From NCBI GenBank assembly GCA_028278125.1, contig JANQEY010000032.1:1-64000 (forward strand): 64,000 nucleotides of DNA, read 5' to 3'. Within the stretch, counting starts at the first letter, position 1. Each line of letters begins with the position of its first letter. Positions 16,954 to 25,212 of the stretch are shown here, in pieces. The DNA is from a bacterium. Lineage in GTDB: Bacteria; Electryoneota; Electryoneia; Electryoneales; Electryoneaceae. Under the pieces are notes generated by a model. The model was not told the origin of the DNA and did not search any database. It saw nothing but the letters and a program-made list of their open reading frames with translations. Made by a program: the position numbers and the translations under genes.

Positions 16954-17190
16954 ATGAAGAAGAAGCATTTAATTACAATTTTCTCAATTGTAATCGGCGG
17001 CCTGGCCGGATGGCTCTACTGGCGTTATGTCGGTTGCCTTGGAAACAGTTGCCCGATTTTGTCGAACCCGTGGTTGTCAACCGGGTATGGAGTTTTGATT
17101 GGGTACCTGGTCGGTGGCCTGGTTAAGCCAAAGGTAAAAACGGAGAACACAAGCGAAACTGAAGTAAACAGCAGCTCAACATCTGCATAG
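16954..17190 (+). CDS. Small membrane protein, DUF6132-like
   Basis: The 78-residue protein has two hydrophobic helices (about residues 6-25 and 43-62) linked by a conserved-looking loop with WRYVGCLGNSCPILSNPW, that is G-C-x5-C-P-I. This resembles the small DUF6132 family of the FCB group. The two loop cysteines could form a disulfide or bind a ligand. The gene lies between the anti-sigma and TlpA-like genes, so it may belong to the same thiol-related unit. Function unknown. An overlapping frame from 16917 is a shadow. Confidence 0.75.
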   Translation: MKKKHLITIFSIVIGGLAGWLYWRYVGCLGNSCPILSNPWLSTGYGVLIGYLVGGLVKPKVKTENTSETEVNSSSTSA

Positions 17191-17229
17191 AACCGGATTT
17201 TAACTTAATACAACGACAAAGAGTTCAAG

Positions 17230-17817
17230 ATGAAAAAGAATGTTTTATATTTTATAATTACCGGGTTTGTCCTGGCGGCGGTTATGGTTGCAGGATGCAG
17301 CAAAAACGCACCGGACACAAAGGAAACACAAGAGGTTAAACAGGAAGCTAAAACCGAAGAAACAGCTCTTCAACCTGATGAACTTGGGCTTGTCCCCGCG
17401 GATAAAACCATCGACGCGCCAGCATGGACCATGGCAGACCTGGAGGGCGACAGCCTGAAGCTTGCCGACTATAAAGGAAAAGTAGTAATTCTTGACTTCT
17501 GGGATACATGGTGCCCTCCATGTAAAAAAGAAATCCCCGGCTTCATCGAATTACAGGACAAGTATGGTGACGATGGACTTGTTATTGTCGGTGCGGCATT
17601 CGGTAAACACGGCAAGGATAAGGTCAAGGAGTTTGTAGACGAGTATAAAATCAACTATCCAACCGTTTTTGCTACGCCACTAGTTGCCTATCAATACGGT
17701 GGAATTCAGTCCATACCAACTACATTCGTAATCGACCGTGACGGTAAATTACGCGGAATGCATGTTGGGTACGTGAAAAAAGAGATTTTTGAAAAACAGG
17801 TGATCGCTTTGCTGTAA
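17230..17817 (+). CDS. TlpA/ResA-family thiol:disulfide oxidoreductase, lipoprotein
   Basis: The 195-residue product has a lipoprotein signal ending VAGC (lipidated Cys near residue 23). An acidic linker precedes a thioredoxin fold with active site Cys95-Pro-Pro-Cys98 (WDTWCPPCKKEIPGF). A cis-proline region, QSIPTTFVIDRDG, follows. Members act outside the cytoplasmic membrane as reductants in cytochrome c maturation or disulfide exchange. It is last in the run beginning at 15317; the terminator follows 24 bp later. The genuine partner is unknown. Confidence 0.9.
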   Translation: MKKNVLYFIITGFVLAAVMVAGCSKNAPDTKETQEVKQEAKTEETALQPDELGLVPADKTIDAPAWTMADLEGDSLKLADYKGKVVILDFWDTWCPPCKKEIPGFIELQDKYGDDGLVIVGAAFGKHGKDKVKEFVDEYKINYPTVFATPLVAYQYGGIQSIPTTFVIDRDGKLRGMHVGYVKKEIFEKQVIALL

Positions 17818-17840
17818 CCTGAATTTTTATTCAAAGATCG

Positions 17841-17866
17841 AACCCGGAGTATACTCCGGGTTTTTT
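17841..17866 (+). terminator. Rho-independent terminator after TlpA-like gene
   Basis: AACCCGGAG (17841-17849) and its complement ending at 17862 form a 9-10 bp stem around a very short TAT loop, followed by TTTTTT. This is a textbook intrinsic terminator. Confidence 0.88.
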
Positions 17867-17946
17867 CGTCTCCCCTCCCGACAAAATTTTCTTTGTATAT
17901 TATAAAAAATCAACGGGGCTGATGTTGATATAATACTGGAGGTAAA

Positions 17947-20229
17947 ATGCGCCTGGTTAAGATGTTGTTCCTCATGTTCCTGCTAATAGGATTAGTTTCA
18001 TTCTCGTATGCCGATATTTCAGCTTCCAATCAGAAGACTGAAGGTGCACTTTCAACCACCCACTCTTTTAATTCCACTGGGTTTATACCCGTAGAAACTA
18101 ACCTGGCGACGCCTGTTCTGAAAGACATAAGCTGCCTGTTGGTACCTGAGGAACTGGTAAATAATCCGGTAGCCTCCTTCATTTCCAGCGAACTCGACCA
18201 GTGGCTTCTCCGTCAGTCTGTTGAAACAACACTCAGTATTCCGCCGGGAGAACACTTTGCTCTTCACCTGGATTTACAGCAGGGCGAAATGGCAGGGACA
18301 AAGAGCTGGGATGAACTTTCGGAAACGTTTATAGAAGCCATTGAACGGGCTCCTTCCTGGCTCAGAAATGATCTTACAGACCATTTCCGTCTCTATAGTG
18401 AATTCGAGTTTGTTGGTGAACAGCTGGCGGATATGATCCTTGATGCCGAAGATCCTTACGTAGATGAACTTGCGTTTATCGCCGCACATCTTTCGCCTGA
18501 CCTGTTTATTTTTAACATGAACTGGGATGTGGATCTGTTTGTAGAAAATGTGGAAGGCGTCTACGAGGCAGATGAATACCTGGATTATGTAGAAATTATC
18601 GACTATGGCTCAGCTGACGAAGGCGGTGATTACTGGTCTACAACATCATATACAATGTGCGACGAAGAGGGTGACACAATAACTGTTGAAATAGACCGTG
18701 AATACTATTACTGGCATATAGTCCACCCCCGGATTTCCGATGAAATTCCGAAGTACATCAATCCGCTTACGGGCGATCCCGATGATCCGCCAGAGGGTAA
18801 ATTCTGGCGTGATTTTTTCCTCAATGAACCTGAAGAGGGATTTACATCACTGGCAGATACACTTGACGGCTGCGAAATCATGTACGGATTTGTCCAGAAT
18901 GATAATTCTGACGTGAATGGAGCGATCGGTCGGGTTACACGCTGGGTTCATCATGTGCTTGATTTTGATTCCGGACCCGAAAGACCTATTCAGCCGGTAA
19001 GGATTTACGGGCTGCATATGGGGCGTTGCGGCGAACACCAGGACTTTACCGCTGCTGCTGCAAGGGCAGCGTTAATCCCCACCGTCTGCACCTCATCGTT
19101 CACAGAAGACCATGTCTGGAATGAATTCTGGAATGGTACAGAATGGACTGCCTGGGAACCGGTAAATAATTATATAAACCATCCGCTGGCTTACCAGGGG
19201 TGGGGTAAACAATTTCCCGCCCTGTTTGACTGGCGTGGTGACGGATTCCTCTGGACAGTGACGGAACGTTACCATACGGAAACAACAAGCTTCACTGTTG
19301 AAGTTCTTGACACTAATGATCATCCCGTCGATGGTGTAAGGGTTAGAATGTACAGCGATTACCTCTATGGAGGTGTTAAATTCGCGACATGTGGATGGAC
19401 AGATTCAAATGGACTGGTTGAATTTATAATCGGTGGGAATAAAAACATTTACCTCAACCTCGCAAGCGAGATGGGAAATTACCCTGAAGGTGATGGTGAG
19501 GTTACCCTTGTTATCGAGGACAGTGATACCGAAGTGGAGTACGAGTGGACATACAACTTTAATTACGAAGTTCCGCTCCTGACCAAAGAAGAAGCTGAAC
19601 CGGTAGAAAACCCGGTTGACCATTACATGCTTCATTTGTCGGGCAACACCCTTAACGAGGCTACAGAAGGGATTATGTTCTCTTACTCAAACTTCGTTGC
19701 TGAGCTTGGGATAGCCTCTGTCGATTATTTTGTCTGCGATGAAACCAATTATAATCTTTTCACAACAGGGGAACCGTTTGAATACATGGTAACCGGTACC
19801 ATGAGTGGCGACATTGATTCAGAAATTATCCTTCCTGATGATAGGACGTGGTATGTTGTATTTGATAACACTGAAAAACTGGTCAATTATCAACGGTTGG
19901 TGATTAATGCTGATTTACTAATTGACCAGGAATTTGATGTAGACGATGAGGAAGGTGTTATACCAGGTAGCTATACTCTCTACTCTAACTATCCGAACCC
20001 ATTTAACTCGAGTACGAATATCCGGTTTGATATCGCTCAGGCTGGAAACACCGAAATTACTGTTTACGATATCCTGGGGCAGGAGGTGTTTAGACAGGAA
20101 TTCAGTGAGCTGCACGCCGGTTCTTATAATGTTCCTTTCGAATTCAACAATCTTTCATCGGGAGTATATTTCTATACACTGAAGAGTGGTGAGTTTTCTG
20201 CAACCCAAAAGATGGTGTTTATGAAGTAA
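17947..20229 (+). CDS. Secreted transglutaminase-like protein with T9SS type A sorting domain
   Basis: The 760-residue protein has a signal peptide (about residues 1-22). The central transglutaminase-like core shows GRCGEHQDF with putative nucleophile Cys361 and EDHVWNEFW with His389. The third triad position, usually Asp before Pro, reads WTAWEPVNN with Glu404. A beta-sandwich region (about 440-540; DTNDHPVDGVRVRMYSD) follows. The last ~80 residues are a T9SS sorting domain: NYPNPFNSST, VYDILGQEV, LSSGVYFYT. It should be exported and attached to or released from the surface by the T9SS. Substrate unknown; the fold also includes peptidases. Confidence 0.85.
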   Translation: MRLVKMLFLMFLLIGLVSFSYADISASNQKTEGALSTTHSFNSTGFIPVETNLATPVLKDISCLLVPEELVNNPVASFISSELDQWLLRQSVETTLSIPPGEHFALHLDLQQGEMAGTKSWDELSETFIEAIERAPSWLRNDLTDHFRLYSEFEFVGEQLADMILDAEDPYVDELAFIAAHLSPDLFIFNMNWDVDLFVENVEGVYEADEYLDYVEIIDYGSADEGGDYWSTTSYTMCDEEGDTITVEIDREYYYWHIVHPRISDEIPKYINPLTGDPDDPPEGKFWRDFFLNEPEEGFTSLADTLDGCEIMYGFVQNDNSDVNGAIGRVTRWVHHVLDFDSGPERPIQPVRIYGLHMGRCGEHQDFTAAAARAALIPTVCTSSFTEDHVWNEFWNGTEWTAWEPVNNYINHPLAYQGWGKQFPALFDWRGDGFLWTVTERYHTETTSFTVEVLDTNDHPVDGVRVRMYSDYLYGGVKFATCGWTDSNGLVEFIIGGNKNIYLNLASEMGNYPEGDGEVTLVIEDSDTEVEYEWTYNFNYEVPLLTKEEAEPVENPVDHYMLHLSGNTLNEATEGIMFSYSNFVAELGIASVDYFVCDETNYNLFTTGEPFEYMVTGTMSGDIDSEIILPDDRTWYVVFDNTEKLVNYQRLVINADLLIDQEFDVDDEEGVIPGSYTLYSNYPNPFNSSTNIRFDIAQAGNTEITVYDILGQEVFRQEFSELHAGSYNVPFEFNNLSSGVYFYTLKSGEFSATQKMVFMK

Positions 20230-20235
20230 GGGTAG

Positions 20236-20260
20236 GCCGGATTCCCCGAATCCGGCTTTT
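20236..20260 (+). terminator. Rho-independent terminator after transglutaminase-like gene
   Basis: GCCGGATT (20236-20243) and AATCCGGC (20249-20256) form an 8-bp stem with a 5-nt loop, followed by TTTT. Confidence 0.85.
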
Positions 20261-20340
20261 CTATATCGACCAGGTAACCATGTGCAATGTTTCGGATTTG
20301 GGGAACCCGACTTACATATTTGTGTATTTTGAGGAAATCT

Positions 20341-20784
20341 ATGCTTCGATATGTTGCCCTTAGTTTCCTGATCCTATTAATGTTGACAACGATTGGATGT
20401 ACCGCAATAGGAATGGGTATTGGTAATTCCATTGATGAAAAAAGGAGTCGTGAATATAAAGCAATCATTGCGAACGATGGTTGTAACTGTGAAGAGGGAG
20501 ATATTGTAAAGGTTAAAACAAACACGGGCGAATATTACAGTGGTACTATAATCGAGATAATACCGGCAAAATATCTTATTCTCTCTTCAAAGGAAAAAGG
20601 AGCTACTTTCCACAAAGAGTTTGGAATGAGTTACATCATTGAGTGGGCAACAATATACGAAATAACTGTAAAAGATAAGAAGCATACTAACTTAATAGGA
20701 TTAGCCGGTATTGGATTAATAATAGATATTCTCGTTTTTAGTAGTCTATACAACTTAGATTTACCTGGTGAAGGTAAAAGATAA
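20341..20784 (+). CDS. Hypothetical lipoprotein
   Basis: The frame opens earlier, but ATG 20341 is preceded by GAGG (20331-20334) and gives a clean lipoprotein signal, MLRYVALSFLILLMLTTIGC, lipidated near Cys20. The mature part of about 127 residues has a basic/acidic beta-rich segment (GDIVKVKTNTGEYYSGTIIEI) that resembles a small barrel. Near the C-terminus it has one hydrophobic segment (LIGLAGIGLIIDILVFSSL). I do not recognise a family. A GC hairpin follows at 20813. Confidence 0.65.
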   Translation: MLRYVALSFLILLMLTTIGCTAIGMGIGNSIDEKRSREYKAIIANDGCNCEEGDIVKVKTNTGEYYSGTIIEIIPAKYLILSSKEKGATFHKEFGMSYIIEWATIYEITVKDKKHTNLIGLAGIGLIIDILVFSSLYNLDLPGEGKR

Positions 20785-20812
20785 TAAAGAAACCAACATT
20801 GGACACAAGAAA

Positions 20813-20835
20813 CCCGGTTTGCAAGCCAAACCGGG
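20813..20835. terminator. Hairpin between convergent genes at 20784 and 20914
   Basis: CCCGGTTT (20813-20820) and AAACCGGG (20828-20835) form a perfect 8-bp stem with a 7-nt loop and are followed by CCA. It shares the geometry of the hairpins at 6138 and 10530 and again sits between converging genes. Confidence 0.55.
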
Positions 20836-20913
20836 CCAATATAGACGGTTTATATTCTACCCACGTGATAGGCTTACGGGGGTATTGTTGGTAAGTATCT
20901 TCAGGTGAAAGAT

Positions 20914-21195
20914 TTACCGGAACATATTCCTGAACAGCCAGTCTGTATGTTCATCTCCAAGTCCCTGGGTAGCTGCCCATTTACCAGCCATTTGCATAAT
21001 CAGCACCGAGTCACGGTGGGATAATTTTGTCTTGAGACGGTTCATCAGGTTGGTAGCAGATTGATCAGATACGATCACCCAGAAATCGTCGCTGAATCTC
21101 AGGCTTTCTGATGCCACCTCCTCGACCAAACTGTTAAATTCTTCCGGCGGCATTTCCAGCTTTGTTTTGTCGTAGGCGATCACAAAAGCAGACAT
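20914..21195 (-). CDS. Small protein resembling the SinR/Cas2-like ferredoxin-fold group
   Basis: The 93-residue protein starts with a beta-strand MSAFVIAYDKTK, continues with a helix and strand ending FSDDFWVIVSDQSATNLMNRLKTKL, then SVLIMQMAGKWAATQG, and ends WLFRNMF. This beta-alpha-beta order, with the early YD and the C-terminal WL, resembles small single-domain proteins annotated as SinR-family, which are Cas2/VapD-fold relatives. The assignment is by pattern only. No CRISPR or toxin-antitoxin partner is nearby. It lies 69 bp downstream of glyS on the same strand. Function unknown. Confidence 0.55.
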   Translation of the reverse strand: MSAFVIAYDKTKLEMPPEEFNSLVEEVASESLRFSDDFWVIVSDQSATNLMNRLKTKLSHRDSVLIMQMAGKWAATQGLGDEHTDWLFRNMFR

Positions 21196-21264
21196 AATGA
21201 ACCTCGCTATTTTATAACGGGATTTATTAAATATTAATCTGTTTCCGTTCAGAATCGCAAGACG

Positions 21265-22683
21265 TTACAGCAGTTTAGCAGCAATAATTTTCTTCAAGTC
21301 CTCTATTTTAGGTCGTTCCGGCTGCTCGAGGGTGTCCCGGTCACGGATTGTTACAGTCTGGTCTTCTGGGGTCTGGTGATCGATTGTGATGCAGAACGGT
21401 GTTCCCGCTTCATCTTGACGACGGTAACGTCTACCGATATTACCCTGCTGGTCATAAAAAACGCTGAAGTTAAGCCGTAATTCCTCGTAAATTTCACGTG
21501 CGATTTCCGGAAGTCCGTCTTTTTTAGTCAGAGGAAATACTGCTGCGGTGATCGGGGCGATCTTTGGATTTAGTCGCATGACTACCCTTGTCTGCCCCTC
21601 AATTTCATCCTCATGGTAGGCATCGAGCAACGTTGCCAGTAATCCACGGTTCAAACCTGCGGATGTTTCTACTATATATGGGAAGTACCTTTCGCGCTTC
21701 TGGTCATCAAAATACAGCAGGTCTTTCTCCTTCCCGCTGAATTCAGCATGACGTTTAAGATCATAATCAGTCCGATTATGAATTCCCTCAAACTCATCCC
21801 AGCCGAAGGGGAAATTATACTCGATATCCCAGGCGGATTTCGCGTAATGAGCCAGTTCTGTTTCACCATGTTCGTGGAAACGCAGGTTTTCAGCGCGGAT
21901 ACCGACAACATCCCGCCAGAAACGCATTCGTTCCTCTTTCCAGTATTCCATCGCCTCTTCGTCTTCACCCGGTTCGACAAAATACTGCATCTCCATCTGT
22001 TCGAACTCTCGGGTTCGAAAGATAAAATTACCCGGAGTGATTTCGTTACGGAACGCTTTTCCTATCTGCGCGATTCCGAATGGCGGCCGGAGTCGGCTGA
22101 CAGTCTGTACCTGGGGATAATCAACATAAATACCCTGCGCGGTTTCCGGACGCAGGTAAACAGTGTTGGCGTCTTCAGCGACCGGGCCGATATATGTCTT
22201 GAACATCAGGTTAAAACTGCGAGGTTCCGTCAGGGTGCCCCTGTTTCCGCAATTAGGGCATGGGAGCTGAGCGTAAGAATCGTGCCCGGGATCCAGCGCC
22301 AGGCCATCCGCAGTTAGTGGTGGACTGTCTACACCCTTTGCCGTTTTCGCGTGTTTTACCAGGTCATCAGCCTTGAAACGAGCTTTACATTGTTTACAGT
22401 CAACCAGCGGATCGACAAAACCGTCAACATGACCACTGGCTTCCCAGGTGCGTGGATGGTAGATAATTGATGAATCGATCCCTACAATATTATCATGCTT
22501 ACGAACCATCTGCTGCCACCAGAGATCGGCAAGCTTCCGTTTCATTTCAACACCCAGTGGACCGTAATCATAGCTTGAACCGATCCCGCCATACAGTTCC
22601 GATGTCGGCATGACAAAACCACGACGTTTCGCCAGTGCGACGATAACATCCATCAGGCTTTTTGATTTATTTCTCGCTGCCAT
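21265..22683 (-). CDS. glyS: Glycyl-tRNA synthetase (class II, homodimeric type)
   Basis: The 472-residue protein is the alpha2-type GlyRS. It begins MDVIVALAKRRGFVMPTSELYGG, followed by SSYDYGPLGVEMKRKL. The motif 2 region is RPPFGIAQIGKAFRNEITPG then FRTREFEQMEMQYF, and motif 3 includes ETSAGLNRGLLATLLDAY. A C-terminal anticodon-binding domain starts near LNPKIAPITAAVFPL. A Cys-rich insertion (CKQCKARF, CPNCGNRG; about residues 97-160) may bind zinc. It charges tRNA-Gly in the cytosol. The gene diverges from pyrF. Confidence 0.97.
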   Translation of the reverse strand: MAARNKSKSLMDVIVALAKRRGFVMPTSELYGGIGSSYDYGPLGVEMKRKLADLWWQQMVRKHDNIVGIDSSIIYHPRTWEASGHVDGFVDPLVDCKQCKARFKADDLVKHAKTAKGVDSPPLTADGLALDPGHDSYAQLPCPNCGNRGTLTEPRSFNLMFKTYIGPVAEDANTVYLRPETAQGIYVDYPQVQTVSRLRPPFGIAQIGKAFRNEITPGNFIFRTREFEQMEMQYFVEPGEDEEAMEYWKEERMRFWRDVVGIRAENLRFHEHGETELAHYAKSAWDIEYNFPFGWDEFEGIHNRTDYDLKRHAEFSGKEKDLLYFDDQKRERYFPYIVETSAGLNRGLLATLLDAYHEDEIEGQTRVVMRLNPKIAPITAAVFPLTKKDGLPEIAREIYEELRLNFSVFYDQQGNIGRRYRRQDEAGTPFCITIDHQTPEDQTVTIRDRDTLEQPERPKIEDLKKIIAAKLL

Positions 22684-22915
22684 TATTTTCCTATTTAAAG
22701 CAGGTTAAACGATAATTAACAAAAGAGTAAAAGTGTATAATCCGGCTCTTTGTTATACCCAACTGTAAGGTGAAAAATATAGCGGAGATGCTATTCTTTA
22801 ACAAGCACAAAATTTAACCGAGGCAATGAGGGATTTACAGGTGAAGAGACTCTTGCAAGACAGTTTTTAGTGGTCTACCTTTCCTCTCTTGGCGAATATC
22901 AACCGATAGAGCGAT

Positions 22916-23752
22916 ATGTCCTTTTATTCAAGCCTTGAAAAGGCAACAAAGAACAGCGGGCTTTGTGTTGGCATTGATCCCGTTCCTGAACGTCTCCCCG
23001 AGTTCCTTCGCGAAAAAAAGGGTGGAGTTATAGCGTTCTGTAAGGGGATTATCGAAGCTACAGCGTTATATACCGCCGCCTACAAACCTAACCTTGCTTT
23101 TTTTGAAGCGATGGGAGCAAGTGGCGAATCTGCCCTTGCGCATGTTGTATCATTTATCAAAAAATACGCTCCTGATGCGGTTATAATCGGCGATGCTAAA
23201 CGCGGAGACATCGGTTCAACTGCAGAAAGGTACGCTTCAGCAATGTTTGACCGGTGGGGATTCGATGCTGCGACGGTCAACCCGTATCTTGGCAGTGATG
23301 GTATCCTTCCGTTTTCCGAGCGTGACGATAAGGGAGTGTACCTGCTTGCAATGACAACAAATCCCAGCGCTGTTGAGCTACAGGATCATGGCGGAGAAAA
23401 CGATCCCCTCTACCTCAAGGTTGCCAACCTTGCTGAAACCCTATGGAACGAAAACAGAAATATTGGACTGGTAGTTGGAGCTACTCGTGCCGATAGAATT
23501 GAAAAAGTTCGAGAACTCGCTCCTTCGTTGCCATTTCTGATCCCGGGTGTCGGGGCTCAGGGAGGTGACCTAGAAACAGCCGTAAAACTGGGATTGCACC
23601 CTTCTGCTCCAAAAGGTGTTATAAACTCTTCTAGGGGAATCATCTACGCCTCGTCGGGTGAGGATTATGCAGAACGTGCCGCTGAAGAAGCGAAAAAGAT
23701 GCGAGATAAGATCAGGGAAGCTCTGAAGATTATAAAAAGTAGCGGTGTTTGA
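22916..23752 (+). CDS. pyrF: Orotidine 5'-phosphate decarboxylase (type 2)
   Basis: The 278-residue protein is an OMP decarboxylase of the longer type 2 subfamily. It shows LCVGIDPVPERLPEFL, KPNLAFFEA, the catalytic IIGDAKRGDIGSTAERYA with the DxKxxD-like arrangement, NPYLGSDGILPF, and PGVGAQGGDLETAV near the end. It converts OMP to UMP in pyrimidine synthesis. pyrE lies 0.9 kb downstream, separated by a tRNA and a PilZ gene. Confidence 0.95.
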   Translation: MSFYSSLEKATKNSGLCVGIDPVPERLPEFLREKKGGVIAFCKGIIEATALYTAAYKPNLAFFEAMGASGESALAHVVSFIKKYAPDAVIIGDAKRGDIGSTAERYASAMFDRWGFDAATVNPYLGSDGILPFSERDDKGVYLLAMTTNPSAVELQDHGGENDPLYLKVANLAETLWNENRNIGLVVGATRADRIEKVRELAPSLPFLIPGVGAQGGDLETAVKLGLHPSAPKGVINSSRGIIYASSGEDYAERAAEEAKKMRDKIREALKIIKSSGV

Positions 23753-23785
23753 AATAAATAGGTTATAATGTACTTTTGCTGCACT

Positions 23786-23859
23786 TGGGTGGTCGTCCAA
23801 TGGCAGGACACCGGGTTTTGGTCCCGGGAATCGGGGTTCGACTCCCTGCCACCCAGCCA
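23786..23859 (+). tRNA. tRNA-Gln (anticodon TTG), CCA encoded
   Basis: The acceptor TGGGTGG (23786-23792) pairs with CCACCCA (23849-23855). The anticodon stem CCGGG/CCCGG encloses the loop TTTTGGT with anticodon TTG (23818-23820). The T arm is GGGGTTCGACTCC-like. Discriminator G (23856) and CCA (23857-23859) follow. A TATAAT at 23764-23769 lies 16 bp upstream and could be its -10 box; no good -35 is seen. Confidence 0.95.
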
Positions 23860-23909
23860 GGTTGAGGTTCGATAGAAACATAACATCCTAACTTCCTTGC
23901 GATGACCAT

Positions 23910-24557
23910 ATGCAGGTTGACAACGATCCAACCAAGTTGTATCTCCGCGAAAAACTGACTTGCCGGATGGAGATCGGTGAAAAGGTTATCTCTTTCGATC
24001 TACGTATTGAAGGACTGGACACCGATGGTATTCTTACAATGATCCCGGAGATCGGGGAGCTTGAATTCGAGCCGGGACTGCAGGTTTTGATGCGGTATTA
24101 CCGTGAAGATTCAGCTTACCAGTTTATGACGCAGGTTACCGGTATTGAAGAAAAGGAAGGCGTCGAGTATCTTCGTTTCTCTTTCCCCGGTAGAATTACA
24201 CGATACCAGCGTCGTGAATCCCCACGGGTAAAACTGGATGGAACTGTTCATGTTCACCTGCCGGGAGAAAAAGTATCCACTTTAAGGGGATACGTTCTCG
24301 ATGTGTCCGCTGACGGTCTGCAATGCAGTGTACCCCGTGTGGGAATCTTGAATGAATCCGCCGGTTCGATTGGTAAACAGTTCATGCTTAATTTTTCGCT
24401 GGTCACGGGCGATTCGTTTGATAGAACTGCTGTGGAAATCCGGCGTGTAGTCCCGGATCCAAAACAAGCGACATATGTGATCGTTCAATTAGCGTTTATC
24501 AACATGCCGGAAAAGCAGAAAGAAAAAATTACGCAGGTCGTCAGGCAGAACACCTGA
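23910..24557 (+). CDS. PilZ-domain protein, YcgR-like (c-di-GMP receptor)
   Basis: The 215-residue protein has an N-terminal beta-rich YcgR-type domain (about 1-100) and a C-terminal PilZ domain. The c-di-GMP contacts are present: the RxxxR-type QRRESPRVKL (about residues 100-109) and a DxSxxG motif in VLDVSADGLQCSV. PilZ proteins change partner interactions when they bind the second messenger, often affecting motility, secretion or polysaccharide export. No flagellar or pilus genes are in the window, so the target is unknown. Confidence 0.87.
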   Translation: MQVDNDPTKLYLREKLTCRMEIGEKVISFDLRIEGLDTDGILTMIPEIGELEFEPGLQVLMRYYREDSAYQFMTQVTGIEEKEGVEYLRFSFPGRITRYQRRESPRVKLDGTVHVHLPGEKVSTLRGYVLDVSADGLQCSVPRVGILNESAGSIGKQFMLNFSLVTGDSFDRTAVEIRRVVPDPKQATYVIVQLAFINMPEKQKEKITQVVRQNT

Positions 24558-24627
24558 CAATTCTAAGAATTTTTTTATTGGATCTTTTAAACATCAAATG
24601 ACGGTTTAAAATAGCTGGCTGAAAAAC

Positions 24628-25212
24628 ATGACCGAACAACAAGCACTTGAATTGCTAAAAGAAAGCGGCGCGATGCTGGAGGGACATTTCCTCCTGGCAA
24701 GCGGATTACATTCCGGCAAGTATGTAGAAAAATTCCGGCTGTTGGAAAATCCTGTGGCAACAGCAAAGCTGGTAGCTGGCCTGGCGGAAAGAGTAAAAAA
24801 ATATAATCCTGAAGTAATTGTAGGGCCTGTTACCGGGGGCGTAATACTCTCGTTTGAAATGGCACGTCAACTGGGTACCCTTGCCTACTTCACTGAAAAG
24901 ACCGGTGATGGAGGTATGGCTCTGCGCCGTGGGTTTGATGTTGAGGGAAAAAGAGTTCTACTGATAGAAGATATTGTCACCACCGGTGGAAGTATCCTGA
25001 AGGCTGCTGACGCGGTAAGGGAAAATGGAGGTACAGTTGCCGCATTTGCACTGCTGGTAGACCGCAGCTCCGGCAGATTTGCCCCACCGGAACCTGTTGA
25101 AGCAATGATTAAGCTGGAGATTGAAACATACCAACCGAATCCGGAATACTGTCCGCTCTGCGCGTCAGACTTTCCGCTTATCAAACCGGGTAGTGGACGT
25201 GCAAAAGTATAG
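24628..25212 (+). CDS. pyrE: Orotate phosphoribosyltransferase
   Basis: The 194-residue protein shows the PyrE pattern: LEGHFLLASGLHSGKYVEKFRLL near the N-terminus, PVTGGVILSFEMARQLG, and the PRPP-binding loop VLLIEDIVTTGGSILKA. It ends with a Cys-containing tail, NPEYCPLCAS, often seen in such PyrE sequences. It makes OMP from orotate and PRPP, one step before PyrF. The end of the frame overlaps the likely start of the MBL hydrolase gene. Confidence 0.94.
   Translation: MTEQQALELLKESGAMLEGHFLLASGLHSGKYVEKFRLLENPVATAKLVAGLAERVKKYNPEVIVGPVTGGVILSFEMARQLGTLAYFTEKTGDGGMALRRGFDVEGKRVLLIEDIVTTGGSILKAADAVRENGGTVAAFALLVDRSSGRFAPPEPVEAMIKLEIETYQPNPEYCPLCASDFPLIKPGSGRAKV

Noticed and set aside
23570..23931. 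Two minus-strand ORFs crossing the tRNA-Gln gene
   Set aside because: They run through the tRNA and the 3' end of pyrF and show no protein family features.
25121..25192. Start of the MBL hydrolase at 25121
   Set aside because: It would overlap pyrE by 92 bp with an N-terminal extension unlike the family; GTG 25193 or 25199 fits better.
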